DNA of 64,000 bases from Pseudomonas mohnii (GTDB lineage: Bacteria; Pseudomonadota; Gammaproteobacteria; Pseudomonadales; Pseudomonadaceae), in assembly GCF_900105115.1 (NCBI RefSeq), contig NZ_FNRV01000001.1, positions 2,589,501-2,653,500 of the forward strand, read 5' to 3'. Below the pieces are notes generated by a model. It was given only the letters and a program-made list of their open reading frames with translations. It searched no databases and was not told the DNA's origin. Position numbers and translations under genes: made by a program. Of the stretch, positions 36,729-47,296 are shown in pieces; the stretch's first letter is position 1; each line of letters starts with the position of its first letter.

Positions 36729-37955
36729 ATGACCGACAGCTTCGTCACTCAGTGCCCGCATTGCCAAACCAGCTTCCGCGTCAGCCATGCTCAGTTGAGC
36801 GTGGCTCGCGGCGTTGTTCGCTGCGGCTCATGCCTGCAGGTGTTCAATGCCGCCAAGCAGTTGCTTGAGCAGGCCGGCAAGGAACCTGTCGCACCGGTCG
36901 TCCCGGCCATCGTCGAAGCACCGCCACCCGCAGAACCCCGCGCCATCAGCCAAAAACAATGGACGGCCGCCGAGCTGGACCTCGACAGCCTCGATCTCGA
37001 CGAAGAGCTGGCCCGACTCGAGCAACGGGAAATCCAGCCGACTACGGAGTTCACCCGGCATCGCGAAGACACGCTCAGCGCCCGTCGCGACACCGGCGAG
37101 ACCGAAGAGCCCTGGTCCGACAGCCTGTTCAGCGAATCGGCTGCCGATCGTGCCCAGACCGAAGAAGAGGATTTGCCGGAACCGGAGCAGGTCCCGAACA
37201 AACCCTCGCGCACTGAACCTTCGCTGTCCCTGGAGCCCGTAGAACCGGAGGACGAAGCAACACCGCCACAACTGCGCCTGCACGACCCGCTCGACACACC
37301 GGTTCATCATGAACGCCTGTCGGCCACTGCAAGCGACGAACATGACGACGACCTGCCCTCGATCGAGCCATTGCGCAAGCGACGCGAACGCAGTGAACCC
37401 GGCGTGCGCACCGACGTGTTGCAAGACCTGACCGATGATCCGCTGCAACTGGACTGGCAACAACGTCGCTCCCCGTGGGGTCGCCGACTCTTCTGGCTAC
37501 TGCTGATCGTGCTCGGCGCTGGTGCGCTCGTCGGCCAGTACGTTGCTTACCACTTCGATGAACTGGCACGTCAGGACCAATACCGTCCGTGGTTCCAGCA
37601 ACTGTGCCCGCAAATCGGCTGCACAGTGCCATCCAAAGTCGACATCGCGAAAATCAAAAGCAGCAACCTGGTGGTGCGCAGTCACCCGGAATTCAACGGC
37701 GCCCTGGTGGTCGACGCGATCATCTACAACCGCGCGCCTTTCTCCCAGCCATTCCCGTTGCTGGAACTGCGCTTTGCCGACCTCAATGGCCATCTGATTG
37801 CCAGCCGTCGCTTCAAGCCCGGCGAGTACCTGAGCGGCGATCTCGAAGGCATGGCCGAAATGCCCCCGCAGACACCGATCCACATCGCACTGGACATTCT
37901 CGATCCAGGCGCCAAAGCGGTGAACTACAGCCTCAGCTTCCACTCACCGGAGTGA
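36729..37955 (+). CDS. DUF3426 zinc-ribbon membrane protein
   Basis: 408 residues. An N-terminal MJ0042-type zinc ribbon (TQCPHCQTSFRVSHAQLS...RGVVRCGSCLQVFNA: two CxxC) is followed by a long acidic, low-complexity linker (about 50-235), one membrane helix (LFWLLLIVLGAGALVGQYVAYHF) and a periplasmic DUF3426 domain (CPQIGCTVPSKVDIAKIKSSNLVVRSHPE). The function is unknown. The gene is conserved between prmA and dusB in Pseudomonas, which fits this location. Confidence 0.85.
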   Translation: MTDSFVTQCPHCQTSFRVSHAQLSVARGVVRCGSCLQVFNAAKQLLEQAGKEPVAPVVPAIVEAPPPAEPRAISQKQWTAAELDLDSLDLDEELARLEQREIQPTTEFTRHREDTLSARRDTGETEEPWSDSLFSESAADRAQTEEEDLPEPEQVPNKPSRTEPSLSLEPVEPEDEATPPQLRLHDPLDTPVHHERLSATASDEHDDDLPSIEPLRKRRERSEPGVRTDVLQDLTDDPLQLDWQQRRSPWGRRLFWLLLIVLGAGALVGQYVAYHFDELARQDQYRPWFQQLCPQIGCTVPSKVDIAKIKSSNLVVRSHPEFNGALVVDAIIYNRAPFSQPFPLLELRFADLNGHLIASRRFKPGEYLSGDLEGMAEMPPQTPIHIALDILDPGAKAVNYSLSFHSPE

Positions 37956-38140
37956 AACGGTTCACCGATCCTGAATTGACGACAACTTTCTGACTTTACC
38001 CGCCCGGACCAAACCGCTGGCGATAACAGAATAACTGTTCAGATTTTGTTCAATTCAGCCTTTATCCAGTCATCGAGAGCGGGTATCATGCCAACCCTTT
38101 TTCGAACTCTCATGATCCGGCCCCACAACAGGGAAGTCCT

Positions 38141-39151
38141 ATGTCGGCGGTACGCATCGGCCCATACACATTACACAACGGCTTGATTCTCGCCCCCATG
38201 GCGGGCGTCACCGACCAACCCTTTCGTCAGCTGTGCAAGCGACTGGGCGCGGGGCTAGTAGTCTCCGAAATGGTCACCAGCGACATGAGTTTGTGGAACA
38301 CCCGCAAGTCGCGCATGCGCATGATCCACGAAGGCGATCCCGAGCCACGCTCGGTACAGATCGCCGGTGGTGACGCACAGATGCTGGCGGATGCGGCCCG
38401 GGCCAACGTCGAGCTGGGCGCACAGATTATTGATATCAACATGGGCTGTCCGGCAAAAAAAGTCTGCAACAAGGCTGCCGGCTCCGCACTGTTGAAGGAT
38501 GAGGCATTGGTTACCGAGATCCTGCAGGCCGTCGTGGCTGCGGTTGATGTGCCGGTGACCCTGAAGATCCGTACCGGCTGGGACCGGGACAACAAGAATG
38601 GCCTGACCGTGGCGAAGATCGCCGAACAGGCGGGCATTTCGGCGCTGGCGGTCCATGGCCGCACCCGTGCCGATCTGTACACCGGTGAAGCCGAGTACGA
38701 CACCATCGCCGCGATCAAGCAGGCGGTGTCGATGCCGGTCTTCGCCAATGGCGATATCGACTCGCCAGAGAAGGCCCGATACGTGCTCGATGCGACCGGT
38801 GCCGATGGCCTGCTGGTTGGTCGGGCTGCCCAGGGACGGCCATGGATTTTTCGCGAGATCGACCATTTCCTGCGAACCGGCGAGAAGCTCCCGGCGCTGG
38901 AACTGATCGAAGTGGAACGCATACTGCTAGAGCATCTGGCTGCGCTTCACGCCTTCTACGGAGACGTGATGGGCGTACGCATTGCTCGAAAGCATGTGGG
39001 CTGGTATCTCGCAACCTTGCCGGGCGCCAGGGAGTTTCGCGCCCACTTCAATCGTTTGGAAGATACGGAAGCACAATGCGCCAACGTTCAGGGCTTCTTC
39101 GCAGAACGTTACAAGAGCCTGACAGGGGACGGAGAGGGGGTGGCCGCATGA
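38141..39151 (+). CDS. dusB: tRNA-dihydrouridine synthase DusB
   Basis: 336-residue flavoprotein reducing uridine to dihydrouridine in tRNA. FMN-binding TIM barrel: [27 protein letters not shown], active-site Cys in [33 protein letters not shown] and [13 protein letters not shown]. The stop overlaps the fis start, the classic dusB-fis operon of gammaproteobacteria. The 185-bp upstream gap should hold the operon promoter. Confidence 0.96.
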   Translation: MSAVRIGPYTLHNGLILAPMAGVTDQPFRQLCKRLGAGLVVSEMVTSDMSLWNTRKSRMRMIHEGDPEPRSVQIAGGDAQMLADAARANVELGAQIIDINMGCPAKKVCNKAAGSALLKDEALVTEILQAVVAAVDVPVTLKIRTGWDRDNKNGLTVAKIAEQAGISALAVHGRTRADLYTGEAEYDTIAAIKQAVSMPVFANGDIDSPEKARYVLDATGADGLLVGRAAQGRPWIFREIDHFLRTGEKLPALELIEVERILLEHLAALHAFYGDVMGVRIARKHVGWYLATLPGAREFRAHFNRLEDTEAQCANVQGFFAERYKSLTGDGEGVAA

Positions 39152-39468
39152 CGATGATGACCGAGACTTTAGTGAGTGGAACAACACCCGTGAGCGACAA
39201 CGTGAATTTGAAACAGCACCTCAATACCCCGAGTGAAGAAGGCCAGACCCTTCGCGGGAGTGTCGAGAAAGCGCTGCACAATTATTTCGCCCACCTTGAG
39301 GGCGCTGCCGTCACGGATGTGTACAACCTGGTGCTCTCCGAAGTCGAGGCTCCCCTGCTCGAGTGCGTGATGAACTACGTCAAGGGCAACCAGACCAAAG
39401 CCAGCGAGATGCTCGGGCTGAACCGAGGCACGCTGCGCAAGAAACTCAAGCAGTACGATTTGCTGTAA
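39148..39468 (+). CDS. fis: Nucleoid-associated protein Fis
   Basis: 106-residue Fis, a DNA-bending global regulator. The C-terminal helix-turn-helix [25 protein letters not shown] is nearly identical to other Fis proteins; the N-terminal beta-hairpin region carries [29 protein letters not shown]. The ATG at 39148 overlaps the dusB stop with GGAGAGG upstream; a second ATG at 39154 is possible. A short stem-loop with T-run follows at 39486. Confidence 0.97.
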   Translation: MTMMTETLVSGTTPVSDNVNLKQHLNTPSEEGQTLRGSVEKALHNYFAHLEGAAVTDVYNLVLSEVEAPLLECVMNYVKGNQTKASEMLGLNRGTLRKKLKQYDLL

Positions 39469-39485
39469 GCATTCAATCAAACCAG

Positions 39486-39516
39486 AAAGGCGCCCGCGTA
39501 AAACCGGTCGCCTTTT
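39486..39516 (+). terminator. Terminator between fis and purH
   Basis: Stem AAAGGCG (39486-39492) / CGCCTTT (39509-39515) followed by more T residues (to 39518). It lies 17 bp after the fis stop, so purH probably has its own start or depends on read-through. Confidence 0.75.
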
Positions 39517-39549
39517 TTGCTGACTCCTTTGCTTTTGATGGAAATTGAA

Positions 39550-41157
39550 ATGACCGACCAGACTACCCGCCTGCCGATCCGCCGCGCCTTGATCAGCGTT
39601 TCCGACAAGACCGGGATCCTCGAATTCGCCAAAGAACTTGAAGCACTGGGCGTCGAGATCCTCTCCACCGGCGGGACGTTCAAGCTGCTGCAGGACAACG
39701 GCGTTGCCGCAGTGGAAGTCGCTGATTACACCGGCTTTGCCGAAATGATGGACGGTCGGGTGAAAACCCTGCACCCGAAAATCCACGGCGGGATCCTGGG
39801 TCGTCGCGGTATAGACGACGCCATCATGAACGAGCACGGCATCAAGCCGATCGACCTGGTAGCAGTTAACCTCTACCCGTTCGAAGCCACCATCAACAAG
39901 CCAGGCTGCGACCTGCCGACCGCGATCGAAAACATCGACATCGGCGGCCCGACCATGGTTCGTTCGGCAGCGAAGAACCACAAAGACGTGGCCATCGTGG
40001 TCAACGCCAGCGATTACGCCGGCGTCCTGGAAAACCTCAAGGCCGGTGGCCTGACCTACGCCCAGCGTTTCGACCTGATGCTCAAGGCCTTCGAACACAC
40101 CGCTGCCTATGACGGCATGATCGCCAACTACATGGGCACCGTGAACCAGGCCGCTGATACCCTCAGCACTGAAGGTCGCAGCGAATTCCCGCGCACCTTC
40201 AACAGCCAGTTCATCAAGGCCCAGGAAATGCGCTACGGCGAGAACCCGCACCAGAGCGCGGCGTTCTACGTGGAAGCCAAGCCTGCCGAAGTCGGCATCG
40301 CCACCGCGACCCAGCTGCAAGGCAAGGAACTGTCGTACAACAACGTGGCCGACACCGATGCCGCGCTGGAATGCGTGAAGAGCTTCGTCAAGCCAGCCTG
40401 CGTGATCGTCAAGCATGCCAACCCGTGTGGCGTGGCCGTCAGCCCGGACGCCGAAGGCGGTATCCGCAAGGCCTACGACCTGGCCTACGCCACCGACACC
40501 GAATCCGCTTTCGGCGGCATCATCGCGTTCAACCGCGAGCTGGATGCCGAGACCGCCAAAGCCATCGTCGAGCGTCAGTTCGTCGAAGTCATCATCGCCC
40601 CGAGCGTCAGCGAAGAAGCCCGCGCCATCGTGGCCGCCAAAGCCAACGTACGCCTGCTGGCCTGCGGCGAGTGGTCGGCTGACCGCGCGGCGGCCTGGGA
40701 CTACAAACGCGTCAACGGTGGCCTGCTGGTGCAGAGCCGCGACATCGGCATGATCAGCGCCGACGACCTGAAAGTCGTGACCAAACGCGCACCGACCGAA
40801 CAGGAAATCCACGACCTGATCTTCGCCTGGAAAGTCGCCAAGTACGTTAAATCCAACGCCATCGTCTACGCCAAGAACCGTCAGACCATCGGTGTCGGCG
40901 CTGGCCAGATGAGCCGCGTGAACTCGGCACGTATCGCCGCGATCAAGGCAGAACACGCTGGCTTGCAGGTAGCCGGTTCGGTAATGGCTTCCGACGCATT
41001 CTTCCCGTTCCGCGATGGTCTGGACAATGCGGCCAAGGCCGGTATCACTGCGGTGATCCAGCCAGGCGGCTCGATGCGTGATGCTGAGGTGATCGCTGCG
41101 GCGGATGAAGCCGGCATTGCAATGGTATTCACCGGCATGCGCCACTTCCGTCACTGA
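39550..41157 (+). CDS. purH: Bifunctional AICAR transformylase / IMP cyclohydrolase
   Basis: 535-residue enzyme of the last two steps of IMP synthesis. N-terminal cyclohydrolase ([47 protein letters not shown]) and C-terminal transformylase with the Lys-His motif [13 protein letters not shown] and ending [10 protein letters not shown] chose ATG 39550 ([17 protein letters not shown]), which gives the standard length; the frame extends to 39517 without support. purD follows after a 153-bp gap containing a REP pair. Confidence 0.97.
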   Translation: MTDQTTRLPIRRALISVSDKTGILEFAKELEALGVEILSTGGTFKLLQDNGVAAVEVADYTGFAEMMDGRVKTLHPKIHGGILGRRGIDDAIMNEHGIKPIDLVAVNLYPFEATINKPGCDLPTAIENIDIGGPTMVRSAAKNHKDVAIVVNASDYAGVLENLKAGGLTYAQRFDLMLKAFEHTAAYDGMIANYMGTVNQAADTLSTEGRSEFPRTFNSQFIKAQEMRYGENPHQSAAFYVEAKPAEVGIATATQLQGKELSYNNVADTDAALECVKSFVKPACVIVKHANPCGVAVSPDAEGGIRKAYDLAYATDTESAFGGIIAFNRELDAETAKAIVERQFVEVIIAPSVSEEARAIVAAKANVRLLACGEWSADRAAAWDYKRVNGGLLVQSRDIGMISADDLKVVTKRAPTEQEIHDLIFAWKVAKYVKSNAIVYAKNRQTIGVGAGQMSRVNSARIAAIKAEHAGLQVAGSVMASDAFFPFRDGLDNAAKAGITAVIQPGGSMRDAEVIAAADEAGIAMVFTGMRHFRH

Positions 41158-41169
41158 TTACTCGATCAA

Positions 41170-41258
41170 CTGTAGGAGCTGGCCTGCCAGCGATAGCATC
41201 CCCTCGGCTTAGCTGATAAACCGAGTTGCCTGCATCGCCGGCAAGCCAGCTCCCACAG
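41170..41258. repeat. REP pair (inverted) between purH and purD
   Basis: CTGTAGGAGCTGGCCTGCCAG (41170-41190, then CGAT) and the inverse ATCGCCGGCAAGCCAGCTCC (41234-41253, ending CACAG at 41258), 39 bp apart. Confidence 0.85.
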
Positions 41259-41310
41259 AAAAGCACCTCTGCGGTGCTCAACAGAATTAGCGTCATCCGA
41301 GGTTTTTGAA

Positions 41311-42606
41311 ATGAATGTTTTGATCATTGGCAGCGGTGGCCGTGAACACGCCCTGGCCTGGAAAGTCGCTCAGGATCCGCGTGTGCAGAAGGTTTTCGTG
41401 GCTCCGGGCAACGCCGGCACCGCCATTGAAGCCAAGTGCGAGAACGTCGCCATCGATGTGCTGGCGCTTGAGCAACTTGCGGACTTTGCCGAGAAAAACG
41501 TTTCCCTGACCATCGTCGGCCCTGAAGTACCGCTGGTCGCTGGTGTCGTCGATCTGTTCCGCTCCCGCGGCCTCGACTGCTTCGGCCCGACCGCCGGTGC
41601 CGCTCAACTGGAAGGTTCGAAAGCGTTCACCAAGGACTTCCTGGCTCGCCACAAGATCCCGACCGCCGACTACCAGAACTTCACCGAGATCGAGCCAGCC
41701 CTGGCTTATCTGCGTGAAAAAGGCGCGCCAATCGTGATCAAGGCCGATGGCCTTGCCGCCGGTAAAGGCGTGATCGTTGCCATGACCCTGGCCGAAGCCG
41801 AAGACGCCGTACGCGACATGCTGGCGGGCAACGCTTTCGGCGACGCCGGCTCCCGCGTGGTGATCGAAGAGTTCCTGGACGGCGAAGAAGCCAGCTTCAT
41901 CGTCATGGTTGACGGCAAGAACGTCTTGCCGATGGCCACCAGCCAGGACCACAAACGCGTCGGTGACGGCGATACCGGCCCGAACACGGGCGGCATGGGT
42001 GCCTACTCCCCTGCTCCGGTGGTCACCAACGAAGTGCATCAGCGCGTCATGGACCTGGTGATCTGGCCGACGGTTCGCGGCATGGCCGAGGAAGGTAACG
42101 TCTACACTGGTTTCCTGTATGCCGGTCTGATGATCGACAAGGCTGGTAACCCAAAAGTTATCGAATTCAATTGCCGTTTCGGCGACCCTGAGACCCAGCC
42201 GGTCATGCTGCGCCTGCAGTCGAGCCTGGTACTGCTGGTCGAAGCAGCCCTGGCCCAGGCGCTGGACAAAGTTGAAGCGCAATGGGATCCACGTCCGAGC
42301 GTCGGTGTCGTTCTGGCCGCTGGCGGCTATCCAGGTGACTACGCCAAAGGCGCGGCCATCAAGGGTCTGGATGCAGCCGCGACACTGGAAGGCAAAGTCT
42401 TCCACGCCGGTACTGCACTCAAGGACGGACAAGTCGTGACGGCCGGCGGTCGGGTGCTGTGCGCCACCGCCATGGGCGCAAGCGTCGATGCCGCTCAACA
42501 GCAGGCATACAAGCTGGCAGCCAACATTGATTGGGAAGGCTGTTTCTATCGCAAGGACATTGGCTACCGTGCCATTGCCCGCGAGCGTGGCGAAAATCAG
42601 GAATAA
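41311..42606 (+). CDS. purD: Phosphoribosylamine-glycine ligase
   Basis: 431-residue GAR synthetase, the second step of purine synthesis. MNVLIIGSGGREHALAWKV is the standard N-terminus; the ATP-grasp region has GLAAGKGVIVAMTLAEAEDAV and the signature CRFGDPETQPVMLRLQSSLV. The length is typical. It follows purH in the PAO1 order (PA4854-PA4855). A hairpin at 42623 lies between it and retS. Confidence 0.97.
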   Translation: MNVLIIGSGGREHALAWKVAQDPRVQKVFVAPGNAGTAIEAKCENVAIDVLALEQLADFAEKNVSLTIVGPEVPLVAGVVDLFRSRGLDCFGPTAGAAQLEGSKAFTKDFLARHKIPTADYQNFTEIEPALAYLREKGAPIVIKADGLAAGKGVIVAMTLAEAEDAVRDMLAGNAFGDAGSRVVIEEFLDGEEASFIVMVDGKNVLPMATSQDHKRVGDGDTGPNTGGMGAYSPAPVVTNEVHQRVMDLVIWPTVRGMAEEGNVYTGFLYAGLMIDKAGNPKVIEFNCRFGDPETQPVMLRLQSSLVLLVEAALAQALDKVEAQWDPRPSVGVVLAAGGYPGDYAKGAAIKGLDAAATLEGKVFHAGTALKDGQVVTAGGRVLCATAMGASVDAAQQQAYKLAANIDWEGCFYRKDIGYRAIARERGENQE

Positions 42607-42622
42607 GCTACCCATTCAGCCG

Positions 42623-42645
42623 GGCAAGGGCTTCGAGCCCTTGCC
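42623..42645 (+). terminator. Hairpin between purD and retS
   Basis: Perfect stem GGCAAGGGC (42623-42631) / GCCCTTGCC (42637-42645) with a 5-nt loop, 17 bp past the purD stop. No clear T-run follows (TGACTATT), so termination may be weak. Confidence 0.55.
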
Positions 42646-42705
42646 TGACTATTCCGGCGCCGCGCATAGTTATATTCTGGCATCAACCTACGAAGGGATT
42701 TCGCC

Positions 42706-45480
42706 GTGCGCTGGCTCAGGATTGCCATAGGTTTTACCGTCACTCTGCTGACCTTGCTCTGCATGCTTACGGCTCAGGCCGCACAAGGCAGCGGCTGGTC
42801 CGTTTTGCTCGACGAACAGGGCGACCTGCAGCTGAGCGACATCCGTTCCACACGCTATACCAATCAATTCAGCCCTATCGAACTCGATGAGCTCACCGCC
42901 GCCGAGCCCGAAGGCGCACTCTGGCTGCGGTTCCGGCTTGCTCCCGGCAAGCATGAACAGTTGCTCCGGGTGTTCGCACCCGATTTGCTGCACTTCAACA
43001 TGTATGTGCTGGACGGCGACAAGCTGATCGAGCAATCGAAGACCGGCAGCGAACAAATCAATACCGATCGACCTTTGCCCAGCAGCGACCTGATGCTGCC
43101 GTTGCCGCAAAGCAACAAGCCTCTCGACGTTTACCTGCGGCTGGTTTCCGAACACCAGCTACGCCCTTACATCACCTTGCAATCAGCGGTCATGACCGCA
43201 GCCAACCAGAGCCAGACGCTGATCTACGGCCTGCTGTTGGGCTGCATTGGCATGATGATCCTGCACAACCTCATCCGTTACGCATACACCCGTTCACGCA
43301 GCAGCCTGTGGCTGGCGGCATCCGAAGGCTGCCTGATACTCAGCCTGGTCCTGCTGTTGAACCTGGCCGGCCCCTGGCTTGCGGAGTGGCAAGCGGTGCA
43401 AACCCCTGGCGCGTACCTCGCCTTGTTGCTGACGGCACCCTGTGGCCTGATGTTTGCGCTACGCTTCTTCGCCCCCCTCGGTTTCCACCCGCTGAACAAA
43501 GTGATCGCGGGCGAAATTCTGTTGATCGCGATCTCAGGGCTGCTACTGCTGTTCGTCAACACGCTGCCGTTGAACTTCATCACCTACGGACTGATGGCCC
43601 TTGCAGGCTTGACGATGCTGTTCGTCAGCGCCTTCCACTGGCAGAAAGGCTATCGCCCGGCGCGGTTGTTCGTGGCCGCCATGGTGGTGTTCAACCTCGG
43701 CATACTGATCATCCTGCCTGCCCTGCTGGGGCTGACCCACATCGAACCCCATGGCCTGATCACCACCCTGCTGGCATTCATTTGCATCAGTGGCCTGCTG
43801 ATGAGCATCGCCTTGAGCGAGCGCCAGCGCAGCATCACCGAAGACCGCTTCAGCATCAGTCGCGACCTGGCCGCCAGCAACGCCGAAATCAACGCCAAGG
43901 CAGAGTTTCTGGCGAAGATCAGCCATGAGATCCGCACCCCGATGAACGGCGTACTGGGGATGACCGAGCTGTTGCTGGGCACGCCACTTTCGGTCAAGCA
44001 GCGCGACTACGTGCAGACGATCCATAGCGCCGGCAACGAACTGCTGACGCTGATCAACGAAATTCTCGACATCTCCAAGCTCGAATCCGGACAGATCGAA
44101 CTGGACGATGTGCAATTCGACCTCAACGCCCTGATCGAAGACTGCCTGAGCATCTTCCGCGCCAAGGCCGAACAGCAGAACGTCGAATTGATCAGCTTCA
44201 TCCAGCCTCAAGTGCCGCGGGTCATCAGCGGTGATCCGACACGTTTGCGCCAGACCCTGTTGAGCCTGGTTGAAAACGCCCTTAAAAAATCCGATGAAGG
44301 CGAAATCCTGATCGTCGTCGCGCTCGACGAACGCAGTCCCAAACCACGCCTGCGCATTGCCGTACAGGACAGCGGCGAACCCATGGACGCTGAAGAGCGT
44401 GACGCGCTGATGCACGCCGAATTGCACAGCAAGCATTTCCTCTCGACCAACCGGCTGGGCGGTAATCTGGGCCTTGTCATTGCCCGTCAGTTGATTCGCC
44501 TGATGCACGGCGAGTTCGGCATCAAGAGTGGCACCAACCAGGGCAGCACACTGTGGCTGACCTTGCCGCTGGACCCTGACCGTCTCGAGCACCCGACTTC
44601 CGACCTCGACGGTCCGTTGCAGGGCGCACGGGTGTTGGTGGTGGACGACAACGACACCTGCCGCAAAGTGCTGGTGCAGCAATGCAGCGCCTGGGGCCTG
44701 AACGTCAGCGCCGTACCCTCCGGCAAGGAAGCGCTGGCCTTACTGCGCACCAAGGCGCACCTGCGCGACTACTTCGACGTGGTCCTGCTGGACCAGAACA
44801 TGCCCGGCATGACCGGCATGCAACTGGCCGCCAAGATCAAGGAAGACCCGAGCCTGAACCATGACATCCTGCTGATCATGCTCACCGGCATCAGCAATGC
44901 GCCGAGCAAGATCATCGCACGCAACTCAGGAATCAAACGCATCCTCGCCAAACCCGTGGCCGGTTACACCCTCAAGACAACCCTGGCCGACGAGTTGACC
45001 CAGCGCAACAAGGGCCTCGCCGTGATGCAGCAGCCATTGGGTCCACCTCTGCCGATCAAGGTCCCCAGCGATTTCCGCATTCTGGTGGCCGAAGACAACA
45101 GCATCTCGACCAAGGTCATCCGCGGCATGTTGGGCAAGCTCAACCTGCAACCGGACACCGCCAGCAATGGCGAAGAAGCCCTGCAAGCCATGAAGGCCCA
45201 GCGTTATGACCTGGTACTGATGGATTGCGAGATGCCGGTCCTCGATGGCTTCTCGGCCACCCAGCAATTGCGTGCCTGGGAAGTCGGCAACCAGCGCACT
45301 CGCACGCCCGTGGTGGCATTGACCGCGCACATTCTCGCCGAGCACAAGGAGCGCGCGCGCCAGGCCGGCATGGACGGACACATGGCCAAACCCGTCGAAT
45401 TGTCGCAATTGCGCGAACTGATCGAACACTGGGTTGCCCAGCGTGATCAACAAGACCGCGCCACGACCCCAACGTCCTGA
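42706..45480 (+). CDS. retS: Hybrid sensor kinase RetS
   Basis: 924-residue hybrid kinase, orthologue of PA4856. Signal peptide (about 1-26), periplasmic 7TMR-DISMED2 sensor (about 30-165), seven membrane helices (about 175-385), HisKA with H-box LAKISHEIRTPMNGVLGM (His 407), HATPase (about 505-640; LVENALKK, VQDSGEP, GGNLGLVIAR), and two receivers with acceptors near Asp696 (VVLLDQNMPGMTG) and Asp840 (LVLMDCEMPVLDG). RetS blocks GacS, lowering rsmY/rsmZ and keeping biofilm and type VI secretion off. No Hpt domain. No ligand can be read from sequence. Confidence 0.93.
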   Translation: MRWLRIAIGFTVTLLTLLCMLTAQAAQGSGWSVLLDEQGDLQLSDIRSTRYTNQFSPIELDELTAAEPEGALWLRFRLAPGKHEQLLRVFAPDLLHFNMYVLDGDKLIEQSKTGSEQINTDRPLPSSDLMLPLPQSNKPLDVYLRLVSEHQLRPYITLQSAVMTAANQSQTLIYGLLLGCIGMMILHNLIRYAYTRSRSSLWLAASEGCLILSLVLLLNLAGPWLAEWQAVQTPGAYLALLLTAPCGLMFALRFFAPLGFHPLNKVIAGEILLIAISGLLLLFVNTLPLNFITYGLMALAGLTMLFVSAFHWQKGYRPARLFVAAMVVFNLGILIILPALLGLTHIEPHGLITTLLAFICISGLLMSIALSERQRSITEDRFSISRDLAASNAEINAKAEFLAKISHEIRTPMNGVLGMTELLLGTPLSVKQRDYVQTIHSAGNELLTLINEILDISKLESGQIELDDVQFDLNALIEDCLSIFRAKAEQQNVELISFIQPQVPRVISGDPTRLRQTLLSLVENALKKSDEGEILIVVALDERSPKPRLRIAVQDSGEPMDAEERDALMHAELHSKHFLSTNRLGGNLGLVIARQLIRLMHGEFGIKSGTNQGSTLWLTLPLDPDRLEHPTSDLDGPLQGARVLVVDDNDTCRKVLVQQCSAWGLNVSAVPSGKEALALLRTKAHLRDYFDVVLLDQNMPGMTGMQLAAKIKEDPSLNHDILLIMLTGISNAPSKIIARNSGIKRILAKPVAGYTLKTTLADELTQRNKGLAVMQQPLGPPLPIKVPSDFRILVAEDNSISTKVIRGMLGKLNLQPDTASNGEEALQAMKAQRYDLVLMDCEMPVLDGFSATQQLRAWEVGNQRTRTPVVALTAHILAEHKERARQAGMDGHMAKPVELSQLRELIEHWVAQRDQQDRATTPTS

Positions 45481-45546
45481 GCCGACAGACCCCGCAACGC
45501 CTGATAGACTCCCCTCCTCGACTTCCCTCGCCAGTGAGCCTGCACC

Positions 45547-46143
45547 ATGCTTCACGTGTTGTTCAGTGTTTACCTGAAGATGCTGGTGCTCTACAGCCCG
45601 TTCTTCGTATTGTCCTGCTTCATCAGTCTCACCCGCGGTTACTCGCGCAAGGAACAGCGTCGCCTGGCCTGGAAAGTGGCAATCGCCACGCTGGTTTCCA
45701 GCGTCTTGCTGTACCTGTTCGGGAGAGTGATTTTCAGCGTCTTCGGCATCACTGTGGATGCGTTCCGCATCGGTGCCGGTAGCGTGCTGTTCATCTCGGC
45801 ACTCGGCATGGCGCAAGGCAAGTCGGCAGTGCAAACCGACAACGTGCAACAGGACGTGACCATCGTCCCGCTGACCATCCCGCTTACGGTCGGCCCCGGC
45901 ACCATCGGTGCCTTGCTGGTCATGGGTGTAAGCCAGCCGCACTGGGACGACAAGCTCACCGCAATCCTCAGTATTGCCCTGGCCAGTTTCACGGTCGGCG
46001 TGGTGCTGTACCTGGCCAATCATATCGAGCGCATTCTCGGCGACCAGGGATTGCAGATCGTCAGCCGGTTGATGGGGTTGTTCGTGTGTGCGTTGGCGGC
46101 GCAGATTATTTTCACCGGGGTCAAGGGCTATCTGATTCCTTGA
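45547..46143 (+). CDS. MarC-family integral membrane protein
   Basis: 198-residue protein with about six membrane helices. The MarC pattern is clear: ISLTRGYSRKEQRRLAWKVAIAT, GAGSVLFISALGMAQGK, VPLTIPLTVGPGTIGALLVMG, and a final RLMGLFVCALAAQIIFTGVKGYL. The family was once linked to multiple antibiotic resistance, but that link has been withdrawn; the function is unknown. It is 66 bp downstream of retS on the same strand. Confidence 0.88.
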   Translation: MLHVLFSVYLKMLVLYSPFFVLSCFISLTRGYSRKEQRRLAWKVAIATLVSSVLLYLFGRVIFSVFGITVDAFRIGAGSVLFISALGMAQGKSAVQTDNVQQDVTIVPLTIPLTVGPGTIGALLVMGVSQPHWDDKLTAILSIALASFTVGVVLYLANHIERILGDQGLQIVSRLMGLFVCALAAQIIFTGVKGYLIP

Positions 46144-46216
46144 CTGGCACCGCCCTATCCGAGACTTCACTCGGGAGAGATAACGCCAGCATCAATCAAC
46201 GAGCCATTTTTTAGAC

Positions 46217-46248
46217 GGGCCAGAGGCAGCAGATGCCTCTGACCCTTT
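46217..46248. terminator. Stem-loop between marC and the unknown gene
   Basis: Stem CAGAGGCA (46221-46228) / TGCCTCTG (46234-46241), extended by GGG / CCC after one mismatch, then TTT on the plus strand. It lies between convergent genes (marC stop 46143, unknown gene stop 46253) and may serve both. Confidence 0.6.
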
Positions 46249-46252
46249 CGTG

Positions 46253-47068
46253 TTACTTGCGACGCCTGAAACGCTTGACCAAAATTTCCTTTCGATGCTC
46301 GCCAAGATACTCTTCAATGTCCGCCCTTATTTCCGCATATCGGGCAGGATTGAAGGTTACGAACGACTTCCCGTGAAAAATATCCAGCGAGGAAGTTTTC
46401 CAGTCGACAAACAGCACGCCCCCCTCACGGCCTCCACCCTGATGATCAACAGCGGCTAGCGCAACCAGGATAATTCCATTCGACATTTGTTCGCAGGGAA
46501 TCGTTGACAAGCGTACGCCTTCAGCACTCTTCGCCCCTATATTCAGCAAGTTGATGGCTTCAGGCTCTTTCTTTAGTGCGTCCAATGTAGAGTTCGCGAC
46601 CGCACTAAGCACCGCGGCGCCTGGGAAGGCCGCTTTGGCCGCCTCGACGGCAGCCCGGACAATATCAACCATGACATTATCGATTTCCAACTTCAGCGAC
46701 GTTGCGCTGTACTTCGAGTAGCCTTTATCTGGAACAAAACATCCCAGGTCTTCCATGCACGTCGTAAAGGCGTGATACCAGGCCTTGGGATCTTTATTGC
46801 CTGGAACTTCGTAATTAGCCTCCATTTTCGACATGGTGATCAAGTTCTCGATAATCGCCATGTTCTCAATGCTTATCTTGTCACCATAACCAATCAGGCT
46901 ATTGCCGAGCACCAGTGCATCCAGCTCTTTTGTTGGACTCGTTGCAACCGTCGACGGCACCGACCTTTTAAGCCGCTTGCCTGCCACGGCGTTTTTGCGC
47001 CTTTCAACGCGCGCCCTTACCAGATCGATACGGTCAGAACCGCTTAAAGAACTTTCAAACTCACTCAC
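46253..47068 (-). CDS. Uncharacterised protein, family member A
   Basis: 271 residues from a GTG start at 47068 (AAAGGA about 10 nt upstream). I do not recognise the family. No signal peptide or membrane helix. A basic N-terminal tail (1-45) precedes a helical part with AWYHAFTTCMEDLG (96-109), an Ala-rich helix (about 133-160), the hexamer TLDALK (161-166), a beta-rich part with GVRLSTIPC (184-192) and VLFVDWK (218-224), and a basic end VKRFRRRK. These anchors recur in order and at near-equal spacing in the protein at 51964-52614, so the two are homologous. Base composition is AT-richer than the neighbours, which suggests acquisition. Expression probably ends at the 46217 hairpin. Confidence 0.8.
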   Translation of the reverse strand: MSEFESSLSGSDRIDLVRARVERRKNAVAGKRLKRSVPSTVATSPTKELDALVLGNSLIGYGDKISIENMAIIENLITMSKMEANYEVPGNKDPKAWYHAFTTCMEDLGCFVPDKGYSKYSATSLKLEIDNVMVDIVRAAVEAAKAAFPGAAVLSAVANSTLDALKKEPEAINLLNIGAKSAEGVRLSTIPCEQMSNGIILVALAAVDHQGGGREGGVLFVDWKTSSLDIFHGKSFVTFNPARYAEIRADIEEYLGEHRKEILVKRFRRRK

Positions 47069-47229
47069 AATAATATCCTTTTATTTATTAAAAACCGCTC
47101 CCTCCCGGAGCGAATCAAATCTAACGCGACCACACTCAACCAACAACCATAACTAAATACAACATATGTAGCGCGCATCAAATAATCACGCACACAATTA
47201 CGACCACAACAAAAAGCTCACAAAACCAA

Positions 47230-47265
47230 CCGGACCGCCACCGAACAATAGTTCGGGCGATCCGG
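47230..47265 (-). terminator. Terminator behind the cobG-cobH-cobI-cobJ operon
   Basis: On the minus strand a long hairpin, CCGGA..CGCC..GAAC paired with GTTC..GGCG..TCCGG (47265-47230), is followed by TTGGTTTTG. It begins about 30 bp after the cobJ stop. Confidence 0.8.
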
Positions 47266-47296
47266 GGTTATTCGATACAAAAAGATGAAGCAGTTA

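Noticed and set aside
36729..37955. Zinc-ribbon protein considered as a transcription factor
   Set aside because: The MJ0042 ribbon is followed by an acidic linker, a membrane helix and a DUF3426 periplasmic domain, which does not fit a DNA-binding regulator.
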